The notes: generated from the sequence alone by a model not told the origin. Shown: positions 8,136 to 16,864, numbered from the stretch's first letter. The stretch: DNA of 64,000 nucleotides from Robertmurraya siralis (GCF_005502275.1 NZ_SWLZ01000007.1:1-64000), one strand, 5' to 3'. Numbers and translations are program-made.

Positions 8136-9326
8136 ATGACATTTTCTTTTGATCAAGTGATAAATAGAGTAGGATCTTACTGTACACAATGGGATTACAT
8201 CGAGGATAGGTTTGGAGAAAAAGATCTGTTGCCATTTTCTATCTCGGATACAGATTTTAAATGCCCGGAAAATATGCTTCAAGCGCTGCATAAGCGCTTG
8301 AAGCATGGGATTTTTGGCTATACTAGATGGAATCATGATGATTTTAAAGGGGCAATTGCGGCATGGTATAGCGAAAGATTTTTAACTGAAATCGAAAAAA
8401 AATGGATTGTTTACAGTCCGACAGTCATTTATACCATTTCTAAAATGATTGAATTGCTAACAGATGAAGGAGATTACGTTATCACGCAAACACCTGCATA
8501 CGATGCCTTTTTCAAAGTAGTTAAAGATAATAAGCGAATTTTGTCTGCGAATAAATTAAAACAGCATAACGGCAAGTATGAGATTGATTTTGAGGACTTG
8601 GAAGAGAAACTATCGCATGCAAAAGCGAAAGTATTGCTTTTATGCAGCCCCCATAATCCAACAGGTCGTGTGTGGACAAAACAAGAATTAGAACTAGTAA
8701 TGGCATTGTGCAAAAAGCATAAAGTATTTATAATTTCCGATGAAATTCATATGGATATTGTGCGCAAGCCTTATCACCATATCCCGATCCTGAATGGAGG
8801 ACAGGACTTAGAAAACATCTGTATTTGTACATCGGCAAGCAAAACTTTTAATACTCCAGGATTAGGTGGTTCATATGCATTAATTCCTAATTTAAGGCTG
8901 AGGGAGAAATTTTTGCTAACTTTAAAAAATAAAGATGGTCTCTCTTCAGCAAGTACTTTAGGTGCTCTTGGAATCATGACTGGATACAATGAATGCGCCT
9001 CATGGGTGGATGAGTTAAATGGATATATTGAAGGAAACATGATCGTGATCAAAGAGTATTTAGAGGAATATTTACCGCAGGCATCTTTCCATATTCCTGA
9101 AGCAACCTACTTAGCATGGATTGACATGACGAATTTCTCATATACAAATGAAGAACTGCAAGAAGCTCTTGTGCATCATGGTAAAGTTGCTATTATGTCT
9201 GGTGAAACTTATGGGGAAGGTGGAAAGGGCTATTTGCGCATGAATGTTGGCTGTCCCCGTTCAAAAGTAATCGAAGGATTAAAGAGGTTGCGAAATACGA
9301 TCGAGTATTTAGAAAGCAGAAGTTGA
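8136..9326 (+). CDS. malY: PLP-dependent C-S lyase/aminotransferase (MalY/PatB)
   Basis: Fold-type I PLP enzyme of 396 residues in the MalY/PatB family (cystathionine beta-lyase activity). The cofactor lysine lies in SASKTFN (about residue 233), the Asp that pairs with the pyridine ring in SDEIHMD, and SPHNPTGR marks the substrate loop. It follows malX by 114 bases on the same strand, and the pair reproduces the E. coli malX-malY arrangement. In E. coli MalY also binds and inhibits the activator MalT; no MalT is visible here, so only the enzymatic role is supported. The ribosome site is GAGGT at 8124-8128. Confidence 0.9.
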   Translation: MTFSFDQVINRVGSYCTQWDYIEDRFGEKDLLPFSISDTDFKCPENMLQALHKRLKHGIFGYTRWNHDDFKGAIAAWYSERFLTEIEKKWIVYSPTVIYTISKMIELLTDEGDYVITQTPAYDAFFKVVKDNKRILSANKLKQHNGKYEIDFEDLEEKLSHAKAKVLLLCSPHNPTGRVWTKQELELVMALCKKHKVFIISDEIHMDIVRKPYHHIPILNGGQDLENICICTSASKTFNTPGLGGSYALIPNLRLREKFLLTLKNKDGLSSASTLGALGIMTGYNECASWVDELNGYIEGNMIVIKEYLEEYLPQASFHIPEATYLAWIDMTNFSYTNEELQEALVHHGKVAIMSGETYGEGGKGYLRMNVGCPRSKVIEGLKRLRNTIEYLESRS

Positions 9327-9360
9327 ATGTTACGAGAGACGCCCACTGTAGAATAAATGC

Positions 9361-9388
9361 AAGAGCATCCATTAGGCTGCTCTTTTTT
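9361..9388 (+). terminator. Terminator of malX-malY
   Basis: AAGAGCA at 9361-9367 pairs with TGCTCTT at 9378-9384, followed by a run of Ts to 9388. It lies 35 bases after the malY stop. Confidence 0.75.
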
Positions 9389-9874
9389 GTTGCGTTTAGA
9401 AATGGTCGATCTCGTTGCTGTCGCAAAACCGCTGCCTTCGCATATTTACGTCCGGCGCAGAAGTAGATTAAATATTTAATCCCGTTTGTACGGCAATGTG
9501 CATGCCAAAAAGCGCACGCAAAGGGACAGTTTAAATTGTGGAGAATCTCTCTCTGGGCTTTTCTGCTTCTGTGTTCATTTGAGTTCCATCGTCCTCAACA
9601 GCCTTATAATTCAGTGAGGAAGTCGGATAAATTTGAAAGCGAGCGCTAATCTGGTCGGGGACCGAAACGGAACTCAGGATCATTTTGCAATCTTATGGAG
9701 CGCTTTAGGTTGACAGGAGCTTATTATTTTGAAATAAAATGAGTGTATTGAATCCATTTCATAAAGCTCCCTATAAAGGGCTGCCATATCATGCTTCGTT
9801 TTTTTAATTCATTTTACTAAAATCGATTCACTCTAAAAAAGTGCTTATTATTTTGTGGGTAGTGAACTACTTAG
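9389..9874. other. Gene-free stretch after malY
   Basis: No reading frame with a ribosome site is visible, and no hairpin or repeat stands out. On the minus strand two overlapping short frames around 9560-9690 look weakly protein-like but carry stops; I do not recognise them. The stretch may be debris from the same decay that affected the transposase to its right. Confidence 0.4.
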
Positions 9875-9913
9875 ATGTTTAGGTTTCTTATAGGTGGAAT
9901 GGCCACGCAATCG

Positions 9914-10039
9914 CTCTTGACAAACACGCCAATGGTTTGTGTGTGGGGTAACAAGGGCAAAGGGGGCAAAAAGAAGGCATACCAAATAGCTCTTGGTTAT
10001 TTCCATTTTAAACCATTGGCAAGCTCAGTTTGTCAAGAG
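9914..10039. repeat. Long inverted repeat beside transposase remnant
   Basis: CTCTTGACAAAC (9914-9925) and CCAATGGTTT (9929-9938) recur as their exact reverse complements at 10028-10039 and 10010-10019. The two arms of 25 and 30 bases surround about 70 bases. The position, just past the 3' end of the decayed transposase, suggests an element end or a stable hairpin belonging to the element. No matching copy was seen at the other side. Confidence 0.6.
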
Positions 10040-10084
10040 TTCGCTCCGCCGATTGCTGAACAGCTCAAAAACTCAAGGGCTCTG

Positions 10085-11062
10085 CTAAACAAAAAGTGAG
10101 GCAAACCTCTGTTGGATAATCCATTGTTGAGCGAACTCAATGAGTTTTGTCCATCGGGCTGGGTATGGTTGGCAAGGCTGATAACTCTGGATGAACAACA
10201 GGTACTTTCCCTTCTAGGGATGCATGAGGACAAAGAAAGCCAAAAATAAACAAAGTGTTTCCTCATAAAGGGTTCATGGGGACAAGGAAAGCTGAAAAAA
10301 AGCAAAGCGTGTCCTCATAGAGGTTCATGGGGACAAAGAACGCTGAAAAAAAGCAAACCTTGTCCTCATTCGGTGATCAAAATATTAGAAGGGAATTTAT
10401 TTTTACCCCTGACGGCGCCAAAGTAATTGTGATTTAGCATTTGATGAGAGAAGCTATGGTCAAAATGGGAATATTCCAGTTAAAAGCTTGAGGGTCTTTT
10501 TAAAACTGTTTTTTCTCCTTTGAGGACAGGGCATTTAACTTCCTTTGAATAGTAAGAACAGGCATTATTTTAAATATGTGAAAATCTTCTCGTTCCTTGA
10601 TCTTATCAAGCCTTTTGGCACAGTTAAAATAGCCACTTTAGAAAAACAGTTCTTATCCCTGAAAAGACAGGCACACCTTACATTGAAATTGTCCTTTGGC
10701 TCCATTATTGGCATAAAGAAAGTCCGATGGAGCACCACACTGGGGCAGACCATGGATTTTGAGACCCTTATTTCTGTATTTCTATGTCTTCGAACTGGTT
10801 TCAATGGTTTGCTCCGCGAGAAGTCAAGTTTTTCGGGGACGACAATGACGGGAAGTTCGTCTACCTGAAGCTTTCGAAAAGGTTTATTTACGGGAGTTTC
10901 TACAGATTTATCGAACATACTCTTCCCCACAAGAAGGGTAAGCAATGTTCGAATGCTTTGTTCTTGATAGTTTATAAAAGTTAATAGATAGGTTATAATT
11001 TGAGGGTACAACTTGTCACTTCCTATTTTAGGGATTTTGGTGTCGTGTGGTAACCTCATCAA
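10085..11062 (-). pseudogene. Decayed DDE-type transposase (frameshifted, internally deleted)
   Basis: The minus strand encodes fragments of one transposase in several frames. The N-terminal part, from TTG or ATG near 11062, reads MRLPHDTKIPKIGS and continues for about 150 residues. A zinc-ribbon (CPxCG ... CKVC) is split over two frames near 10740-10660. A KDPQAF piece follows near 10495. The C-terminus reads PHASLEGKVPV, then after one frameshift PARWTKLIEFAQQW, with a stop at 10085-10087. From memory this matches a Bacillus insertion-sequence transposase of about 480 residues with a zinc-ribbon N-terminus. Most of the catalytic core is missing and several stops and frameshifts are present, so it is inactive. 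I do not assign an IS family. Confidence 0.65.
10220..10372. repeat. Three tandem 51-bp repeats inside transposase remnant
   Basis: Units at 10220-10270, 10271-10321 and 10322-10372 follow each other without gaps. The second and third are nearly identical; the first is more diverged. Each starts with a GGGGACA/GAGGACA core and ends with TGTCCTCAT/TTTCCTCAT, so each unit is also an imperfect palindrome. On the minus strand the unit corresponds to 17 codons just before PHASLEG of the transposase remnant, which suggests local duplication during decay. Confidence 0.85.
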
Positions 11063-11180
11063 ACCTTAGAATTCAGAAGATGGCAATTTTTTTTGTTTAC
11101 AAAGCCCTCTAACTAGGTCATTTATAACCTATTTCTTATAAAAGTTTTGATAATACGATTTTTTGGAGGGAGGTGGAAAA

Positions 11181-12026
11181 ATGATCTATGTTGGACTAAC
11201 TGGCTGGGGAGACCATGATAGCCTTTATGAGCTTGAAGCATCGAAGAAAAATAAATTGGCCATCTATGCTTCATATTTTCCAACAGTGGAAGTAGATTCA
11301 AGTTTTTATGCGGTTCAGCCACTAAAAAATGCTCAAAAATGGGTGGAGGAGACTCCGGCGAGTTTTCAATTTATCGTCAAGGCGTATCAAGGAATGACGG
11401 GGCACCAGCGGGGGGAAATTCCTTTCGACAGTAAAAAGGAGATGTTTCAATCTTTTAAAGATTCTCTTACTCCTTATATAGAGGCCGGCAAGCTTGCTAT
11501 GGTATTGTTTCAATTTCCTCCTTGGTTTGACTGTAAAAAAGAGAACGTGCAATACTTGAGATGGTGCAGGCAAGAAATGGGTGATATTCCGTCTGCGTTA
11601 GAATTCAGACATCAATCTTGGTTTTGGCCGGCTTATTATGAGCGCACACTTCAATTCATGGAACAAGAGCAATGGATCCATAGCATTTGTGATGAACCAC
11701 AAGCTGGTGAGGGCTCAATACCGATCGTTTTAAAAACGACAAGAAAAGATAAGGTACTTGTCAGATTTCATGGTAGAAATATACATGGCTGGCAGAAGCG
11801 AACAGATGTCAATTGGAGAGAGGTTCGCTATTTGTATCGTTATAATGAAGAGGAATTGCGGGAATGGGTTAATCGCTTAAAGATGCTGCAAAATGAATGT
11901 CGAAACGTATATGTTGTTTTCAATAATAACTCTGGGGGAGATGCTGCAGATAATGGCAAAGAGTTGATTGAGTTAATGAAAATTGAATATGAAAATCTTG
12001 CACCAAGACAGTTAGATTTATTTTAA
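11181..12026 (+). CDS. yunF: DUF72 domain protein (YunF)
   Basis: Cytoplasmic protein of 281 residues with the DUF72 TIM-barrel-like fold, function unknown. Visible family marks are the N-terminal YVGLTGWGDHD, a VEVDSSFYA stretch, FQFPPWF, the ALEFRHQSWF segment and the C-terminal YVVFNNN.GGDAADN. The ribosome site GGAGGGAGGTGG lies at 11165-11176. It opens the region that is co-linear with the B. subtilis yun genes, where yunF also sits beside yunE. Family members have been linked to DNA or nucleic acid metabolism only by annotation, so I infer no activity. Confidence 0.88.
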   Translation: MIYVGLTGWGDHDSLYELEASKKNKLAIYASYFPTVEVDSSFYAVQPLKNAQKWVEETPASFQFIVKAYQGMTGHQRGEIPFDSKKEMFQSFKDSLTPYIEAGKLAMVLFQFPPWFDCKKENVQYLRWCRQEMGDIPSALEFRHQSWFWPAYYERTLQFMEQEQWIHSICDEPQAGEGSIPIVLKTTRKDKVLVRFHGRNIHGWQKRTDVNWREVRYLYRYNEEELREWVNRLKMLQNECRNVYVVFNNNSGGDAADNGKELIELMKIEYENLAPRQLDLF

Positions 12027-12037
12027 CATTACTCTGG

Positions 12038-12370
12038 GAGTTATCGATTGATTTATTATCAATAGGGCAAGTACCAGGTACGATCGGCTCTTTTGGCGGG
12101 TTAGGCGGCGGGGGAGTGAGCATCGTCCCAGCATTGTTAGTTTTTTTAGTACATATACAGACTATTTCTCTTTAATTATATGTGGGCATATCAATTGGCA
12201 ATATGCGCTTCTTTAATTCCTGATAGTTGGTTCGGACCATTATGAATTTGAATGGCCAGCAAAACGGTTGTACATATTCTTAGATTCATCTTAAATTTAA
12301 TCGGCTTCCCGTTAATCTATCAAGGATTTACAGAAAACGGGAGCCTAATATTTTACACGCTTTTCCTACT
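12038..12370 (+). pseudogene. yunE: yunE remnant (TauE/SafE-type membrane transporter)
   Basis: Between yunF and yunC one frame reads GTIGSFGGLGGGGVSIVPAL (about 12078-12137), the N-terminal signature of TauE/SafE exporters such as YunE. It stops at about 12173. Further on, fragments resembling the family C-terminus follow (IPDSWFGPL, then SKTVVHILRF at about 12254-12283), with two stops between them. The central part, which should add some 180 residues, is absent. The position between yunF and yunC matches that of yunE in B. subtilis, which has yunD in addition. The gene is clearly non-functional as a transporter. Confidence 0.7.
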
Positions 12371-12410
12371 CCTTGCATAGATTATGAAAGAGAGGAAGGG
12401 AGCGTTGAAA

Positions 12411-12713
12411 ATGATTGATTTATCACCGATTAAAATTGGAGATCATACATTTTTAAGCGTGTCTGTTGTTCTACCTAAAACCAATTTGCTTGTTGTAACG
12501 AGTGATAAAGGCTATATTATGTGCGGTGCATTGGACGTTGCGTTATTAAATGAAAAGCTTAAGGATAGGAAAGTAATCGCTGGTCGTGCGGTCGGAGTGA
12601 AAACGATCGAGCAGCTACTAGAAGCGCCGCTTGAATCGGTTACTTATGAAGCGGAAGCACTAGGCATTCGCAAAGGTATGAGCGGAAAAGATGCATTATT
12701 AAAAATGGTGTAA
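12411..12713 (+). CDS. yunC: DUF1805 protein (YunC)
   Basis: Small cytoplasmic protein of 100 residues, function unknown. I recognise it as YunC from the stretch GYIMCGALDVALLNEK and from GRAVGVKTIEQLL, which are almost invariant in Bacillus. The start at 12411 follows a GGAAGGGAG ribosome site at 12394-12402 and aligns with the known N-terminus; a longer frame from 12384 adds a lysine-rich tail that the ribosome site would interrupt. A strong hairpin terminator follows at 12799. Confidence 0.88.
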   Translation: MIDLSPIKIGDHTFLSVSVVLPKTNLLVVTSDKGYIMCGALDVALLNEKLKDRKVIAGRAVGVKTIEQLLEAPLESVTYEAEALGIRKGMSGKDALLKMV

Positions 12714-12798
12714 TGATTTTTTTAAAACCCATGATTAAGGACGCCATATCAAAATGTCAGCGGTTGGCAGAGAGTACTAGCATCCGATTGTCAACAGA

Positions 12799-12833
12799 TA
12801 AAAACCATCCGTTCATGAGCAGGATGGTTTTTA
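12799..12833. terminator. Terminator after yunC
   Basis: AAAAACCATCC (12800-12810) pairs with GGATGGTTTTT (12822-12832), with A- and T-rich flanks that could work in both directions. Confidence 0.8.
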
Positions 12834-12873
12834 CCATTTCTCACACATTTTGACAAATTACGTGAAAAAACAG

Positions 12874-12882
12874 TGCTATAGT
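12874..12882 (+). promoter_or_regulatory. Extended -10 promoter of HD-GYP gene
   Basis: TGC followed by TATAGT at 12877-12882 forms an extended -10. A TTGACA at 12850-12855 is 21 bases upstream, too far for a standard spacer, so the extended -10 probably carries most of the recognition. Confidence 0.4.
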
Positions 12883-12957
12883 CTGATGAGCGACTATAAA
12901 TGAAAGGATATGGTAGAATAAAGGCAAACAAAAAAAGTACCAGAAATGGAGTTTGAC

Positions 12958-14064
12958 ATGAGATATGTAGCAACAACGTCTGTGGAACCTGGGGCCATCC
13001 TTGCGCGATCCATATATAATGACAAAGGGCAAATTCTATTAAGCGAAGGTGTTCAGTTGCAAGAAAGCCTGATCCAGCGGTTATTAGATATCGGGATTCC
13101 ATATATTTATGTAAAAGATGCACAGACAGGTGATATTGATTATAAAGACGTTATTCCAAGAGAGTTAAAAACAAAAGCAATTTCGTCCATTCAAGAAACA
13201 TTTCAGCAAATAAGAGCAGTAAAAACTTTACCTGGTTCAGTTGTGATTGAAAAAGCTTCACAAATCTTGACAGGTATTATTCGTGAATTATATGCCCAAA
13301 TTGAGAATGATGAAAACCTATTGTCACTGTTATCTGATGTCTACACTTATGATGATTATATTTTTACCCACTCCTTTAATGTAACATTATATTCCTTAGC
13401 TATTGGGAAGGAGCTCGGTTTATCAACGAAAGACCTTGAAGTTCTTGGGTTGGGAGCAATTTTACACGATGTTGGAAAAATGAAAATACCAACAGAGGTT
13501 TTGTTTAAGCCAGGAAAGTTAACAGCGGAGGAATTTAAACAAATTAAGAAGCACGCCGAAGATGGCTTTGATATGTTGCGCAATGTTAAAACCGTCTCAT
13601 TATTAGTCGCCCACTGTGCTTATCAGCACCACGAAAGACTAAATGGCTCCGGCTATCCCCGTGGAATAAAAGCCGATGAAATTCATCTTTATGCTAAGAT
13701 TATTGCAGTGGCAGATGTGTTTGATGCCGTTACATCCGATCGTATTTATCGAGGGGCGATGCTTCCACATAATGGATTGGAGATTCTATTTGCTGGAGCT
13801 GGCACCCTTTTTGATGAAGAAATCGTGAAGGCATTTCGCCGTTCTATTGCCATTTATCCAGTCGGACTAACGGTAACACTAAGTGATGGTTGCATAGGGG
13901 TTGTAGCGAAACAGAACGCCCATGTTAGTGATCGTCCAATTATAAGAATCATTGAAGAACAGGGAAGAAGCGTTTCACCTTATGAAATCAATCTGGAAGA
14001 TGAGCTCTCGTTAGTCATTACAGGCTGTGATACAACATTTCATGTAAAAGATTCAGCAAATTGA
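12958..14064 (+). CDS. HD-GYP domain cyclic-di-GMP phosphodiesterase
   Basis: Cytoplasmic protein of 368 residues. An N-terminal region (about 1-115) resembles the domain found before many Bacillus HD-GYP modules. The HD-GYP domain (about 120-305) has the HD pair in AILHDVGKM, the downstream metal-binding His residues and the signature HHERLNGSGYPRG. Together these indicate a phosphodiesterase that hydrolyses cyclic di-GMP to pGpG or GMP. A small C-terminal beta-rich part follows. ATG at 12958 is preceded by GGAG at 12948-12951. It lies between yunC and yunB, where B. subtilis has no such gene as far as I recall, so it may be lineage-specific. Confidence 0.9.
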   Translation: MRYVATTSVEPGAILARSIYNDKGQILLSEGVQLQESLIQRLLDIGIPYIYVKDAQTGDIDYKDVIPRELKTKAISSIQETFQQIRAVKTLPGSVVIEKASQILTGIIRELYAQIENDENLLSLLSDVYTYDDYIFTHSFNVTLYSLAIGKELGLSTKDLEVLGLGAILHDVGKMKIPTEVLFKPGKLTAEEFKQIKKHAEDGFDMLRNVKTVSLLVAHCAYQHHERLNGSGYPRGIKADEIHLYAKIIAVADVFDAVTSDRIYRGAMLPHNGLEILFAGAGTLFDEEIVKAFRRSIAIYPVGLTVTLSDGCIGVVAKQNAHVSDRPIIRIIEEQGRSVSPYEINLEDELSLVITGCDTTFHVKDSAN

Positions 14065-14116
14065 GATAGTCCTTCTTTTTACAGCATACATATAGCTTGT
14101 AAAGGGGGGATTTTTT

Positions 14117-14863
14117 TTGGCTAAGTTTCGCGGTCGGCTACCCCGAAGAGGTCCGTTGCCGTTCAAATATGTGCTCCTTCTAACGGTTGTTTTTTTTACT
14201 ATTTCAACAGTAGCGGGGCTGTGGATCATTAATAAAGGATTGAAGCCAACGCTTATGTCTTATGCAGAATCGCAAACAAGGCAGATTGCTTCACTGATTA
14301 TTAATGAAGCGTTGTTGGAAAGATCCGTTGTCGATATTAATGATGTTATTACAAAAGACACGGAGACGTCTCTTACGAATTTTGATACGGCGAAAATTTA
14401 TTCGATGTTACGAGATACGACTCGCTTAATTTTGAATAATATTAAAAAAGCGGAGGAAGGAGATTTAGAAGAGCTGCAGAGGATTTCAGAATTTGAATTT
14501 GAACAAGTTGAAACGAGTAATGGCAAAGGTATTGTTTACTACGTACCATTAGGGCAAGCGACAAATAATGCTCTGTTAGGGAATTTGGGTCCACGAATCC
14601 CTATCCAATTTACGGCAATTGGTGATATGGAATCCAATATTGAAACAGAATTTAAGGAAGTCGGAATCAATAATGTTTATATTGAAGTGATTATAAGGTT
14701 GAAGGTTAATGTTCAAGTCATCATCCCGTTTGCTACCGAAGTGGCAACATTAGAACAACGGATTCCGATTGCGTTAGGAATTTTAGAAGGAGACGTACCG
14801 CTGTATTATAATAATGGTGGGCAAGGTGCTCTTCCTTCCATAGAATTACCAGTAGACGAGTAA
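14117..14863 (+). CDS. yunB: Sporulation protein YunB
   Basis: Membrane-anchored sporulation protein of 248 residues. One N-terminal hydrophobic segment (about 18-40) leads into an outer domain with PRIPIQFTAIGDMESN and a VIIPFATE stretch, recognised as YunB. The gene starts with TTG at 14117, immediately after a very strong AAAGGGGGGA ribosome site. In B. subtilis yunB is expressed in the mother cell and its loss reduces sporulation; its biochemical role is unknown. It lies 52 bases after the HD-GYP gene, perhaps with its own sporulation promoter. Confidence 0.88.
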   Translation: MAKFRGRLPRRGPLPFKYVLLLTVVFFTISTVAGLWIINKGLKPTLMSYAESQTRQIASLIINEALLERSVVDINDVITKDTETSLTNFDTAKIYSMLRDTTRLILNNIKKAEEGDLEELQRISEFEFEQVETSNGKGIVYYVPLGQATNNALLGNLGPRIPIQFTAIGDMESNIETEFKEVGINNVYIEVIIRLKVNVQVIIPFATEVATLEQRIPIALGILEGDVPLYYNNGGQGALPSIELPVDE

Positions 14864-14910
14864 GGGATGGAATGTTATATTAGAAACATAATTTCATAGA
14901 CCTTATCATT

Positions 14911-15153
14911 TCGGTGGGGTAGAGGTGCATAATTTAAGAGTAGGCTATGTGAGGATGACAACATTGAGCATAGGTGAAAGGAGATTGTGCCGAAGTAATA
15001 TGACGTGTCACCGTTTTATTACTGGGGTTACTTTGAATAAGGGTAACACTGTCATTATGGGATATCCATAATGGGGAGCTACAGGTCGGATGGAGAAACG
15101 AATTACTACAGCAAAGAGTAATGATAGAGTTTTTCTATCATTACTCTTTTTTT
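14911..15153 (+). ncRNA. Lysine riboswitch (L-box) with terminator
   Basis: The 390-base leader before the NhaC-type gene contains the L-box landmarks in the right order: GGGTAGAGGTGC (14917-14928), AAGAGTA (14936-14942), GTGAAAGGAGA (14974-14984), GCCGAAG (14989-14995), GGGTAACACTGTC (15041-15053) and a closing region near 15080. It ends in a 16-bp perfect terminator stem, 15113-15128 with 15134-15149, followed by seven or more Ts. Lysine binding should favour termination. I compared it from memory with the B. subtilis lysC leader. It implies that the gene downstream moves lysine. Confidence 0.85.
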
Positions 15154-15252
15154 GTTATAGGATGAACCATCTGGGTCAATTCCACGGAGCTGGAATTAAG
15201 TACTAAATGACATTATCTTAGGCTCCCTCCATTTAACAGAGGAGGAACAAAC

Positions 15253-16818
15253 ATGTCAAACACATTTTTTTCATTATTACCCCCAATTGTAGCAATAATA
15301 ATGGTTATTTTAACAAGAAAGGTACTGCTCTCGTTAGGGGTAGGGATTGTTGCTGCCGCATTTTTGCTGGCGGAATTTAAGATTGGTGAAACTTTGCTGA
15401 TTATTCTTGAGGCCATAAAGGGAATATTTATTGATAATGGGGCTCTTAATACTTGGAACGTCTATATTATTTTTTTCCTGCTTATTCTTGGAATGATTAC
15501 GGCATTCATATCTATTTCTGGTGGAAGCCGTGCTTTTGGAGAATGGGCAATGAAGCGCGTACGTACAAGAACTGGAGCTCAGCTAGTTGGAGTTGTTTTA
15601 GGAATTATTATTTTCATTGATGATTATTTTAATGCTCTGGCTGTAGGGCAAATCTCGAGACCAATTACAGATGGTCAGAAGGTCTCTAGGGCAAAACTTG
15701 CTTATTTAATTGATTCGACATCTGCACCGGTTTGTGTTGTTTCGCCTATTTCAAGCTGGGGAGCTTATATTATTGCGATTATCGGATCTATTTTTGCTAC
15801 ACATCAGATTACGGAATACACTGCATTCTCCGCTTTTATTCAAATGATTCCAATGAATTTATACGTTTGGGCTACATTTGCAATAGTTTTCCTTGTGATG
15901 TTTCGAAATATCAATTTGGGACAGATGAAGCTTCACGAAGAGAGAGCAATTACAGCAGGACAATTATATGATCCGGAAAAAACCATTCCTGGAGAGTTGA
16001 AAGAAGATTTACCAGTTAGCACTAACGGTACGGTTGGCGATCTTGTATGGCCAATTATTGCATTAATTGTTGGAACAGTAGGAGCTATGCTCTGGACAGG
16101 AGCAAATGCAGTGGAGGGAAAAGCAGCTCTTCTCGCCATATTTGAAAACACAGATGTGGCTGCGTCCCTATTATATGGTGGTCTAATTGGATTATCCGTT
16201 ACGATGCTTTTGTATATCCGTCAAGTGACTGTGAAAAAAGGAATCTCGGGAAGTACCTTTTCAATTGGTGTTGTAGAAGGAATAAAGTCAATGCTGCCAG
16301 CAGTCTATATTCTTCTATTTGCGTGGTTGATTATTGATCTTGTCGGCCAAATGGAAACAGGTAAATATTTAGCTGGAATTGTTGAAAATTCGCAAATGAA
16401 CACTGCCTTTCTACCAGTTATTCTTTATGTTATTGCTGGTATCATGGCATTTGCTACTGGAACATCATGGGGCTCCTTCGGGATTCTGTTGCCAATAGCT
16501 GGTGAAATTGCAGTTTCTACTGATGTAACACTTTTATTGCCGGCAATGGCAGCCGTTTTGGCTGGTGCAGTATTTGGAGATCATTGTTCTCCTATTTCTG
16601 ATACGACTATTCTGTCATCTACGGGAGCTGGTTCAAATCATATGGATCATGTGTTAACTCAGTTGCCGTATGCAATCATATCAGCAGTTATAGCTGCATG
16701 TGGATATCTTTTCATCGGCTTTACAGGAAGTACACTTGTTGCACTTGTAGTCGTCGCGATTCTTTTAGGGGTATTTTATTTTCTATTTGGCAATCAAAAC
16801 AAGGAAGTGTTGAAATAG
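15253..16818 (+). CDS. NhaC-family transporter, probable lysine permease
   Basis: Integral membrane protein of 521 residues with about twelve hydrophobic segments. It belongs to the NhaC Na+/H+ antiporter superfamily, seen in FIDDYFNALAVGQISRP, GTSWGSFGI and the GDHCSPISDTTILSS motif. Taken alone it would be called a sodium/proton antiporter. The lysine riboswitch directly upstream changes the reading: comparative work on L-boxes assigned riboswitch-controlled NhaC-type proteins a role in lysine transport (LysW). The gene stands alone between its leader and a terminator at 16835. The ribosome site is AGAGGAGG about 8 bases before ATG. Substrate is inferred from regulation. Confidence 0.88.
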   Translation: MSNTFFSLLPPIVAIIMVILTRKVLLSLGVGIVAAAFLLAEFKIGETLLIILEAIKGIFIDNGALNTWNVYIIFFLLILGMITAFISISGGSRAFGEWAMKRVRTRTGAQLVGVVLGIIIFIDDYFNALAVGQISRPITDGQKVSRAKLAYLIDSTSAPVCVVSPISSWGAYIIAIIGSIFATHQITEYTAFSAFIQMIPMNLYVWATFAIVFLVMFRNINLGQMKLHEERAITAGQLYDPEKTIPGELKEDLPVSTNGTVGDLVWPIIALIVGTVGAMLWTGANAVEGKAALLAIFENTDVAASLLYGGLIGLSVTMLLYIRQVTVKKGISGSTFSIGVVEGIKSMLPAVYILLFAWLIIDLVGQMETGKYLAGIVENSQMNTAFLPVILYVIAGIMAFATGTSWGSFGILLPIAGEIAVSTDVTLLLPAMAAVLAGAVFGDHCSPISDTTILSSTGAGSNHMDHVLTQLPYAIISAVIAACGYLFIGFTGSTLVALVVVAILLGVFYFLFGNQNKEVLK

Positions 16819-16834
16819 ATAGAAAGAAGTGAAA

Positions 16835-16864
16835 GGGAAGATGAGTGGATTCGTCTTCCTTTTT
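16835..16864 (+). terminator. Terminator of lysine transporter gene
   Basis: GGAAGA at 16836-16841 pairs with TCTTCC at 16854-16859, followed by five Ts, 17 bases after the stop codon. Confidence 0.65.

Noticed and set aside
6459-9326. Maltose regulon under MalT-like control
   Set aside because: MalY modulates MalT in E. coli, but no MalT or maltose ABC genes are visible; only the enzyme/transporter roles are claimed.
10033-11062. Apparent genes on both strands between malY and yunF (for example plus-strand frames at 9875, 10545 and 10784)
   Set aside because: They are explained by the decayed minus-strand transposase and its flanking palindrome; none has a ribosome site.
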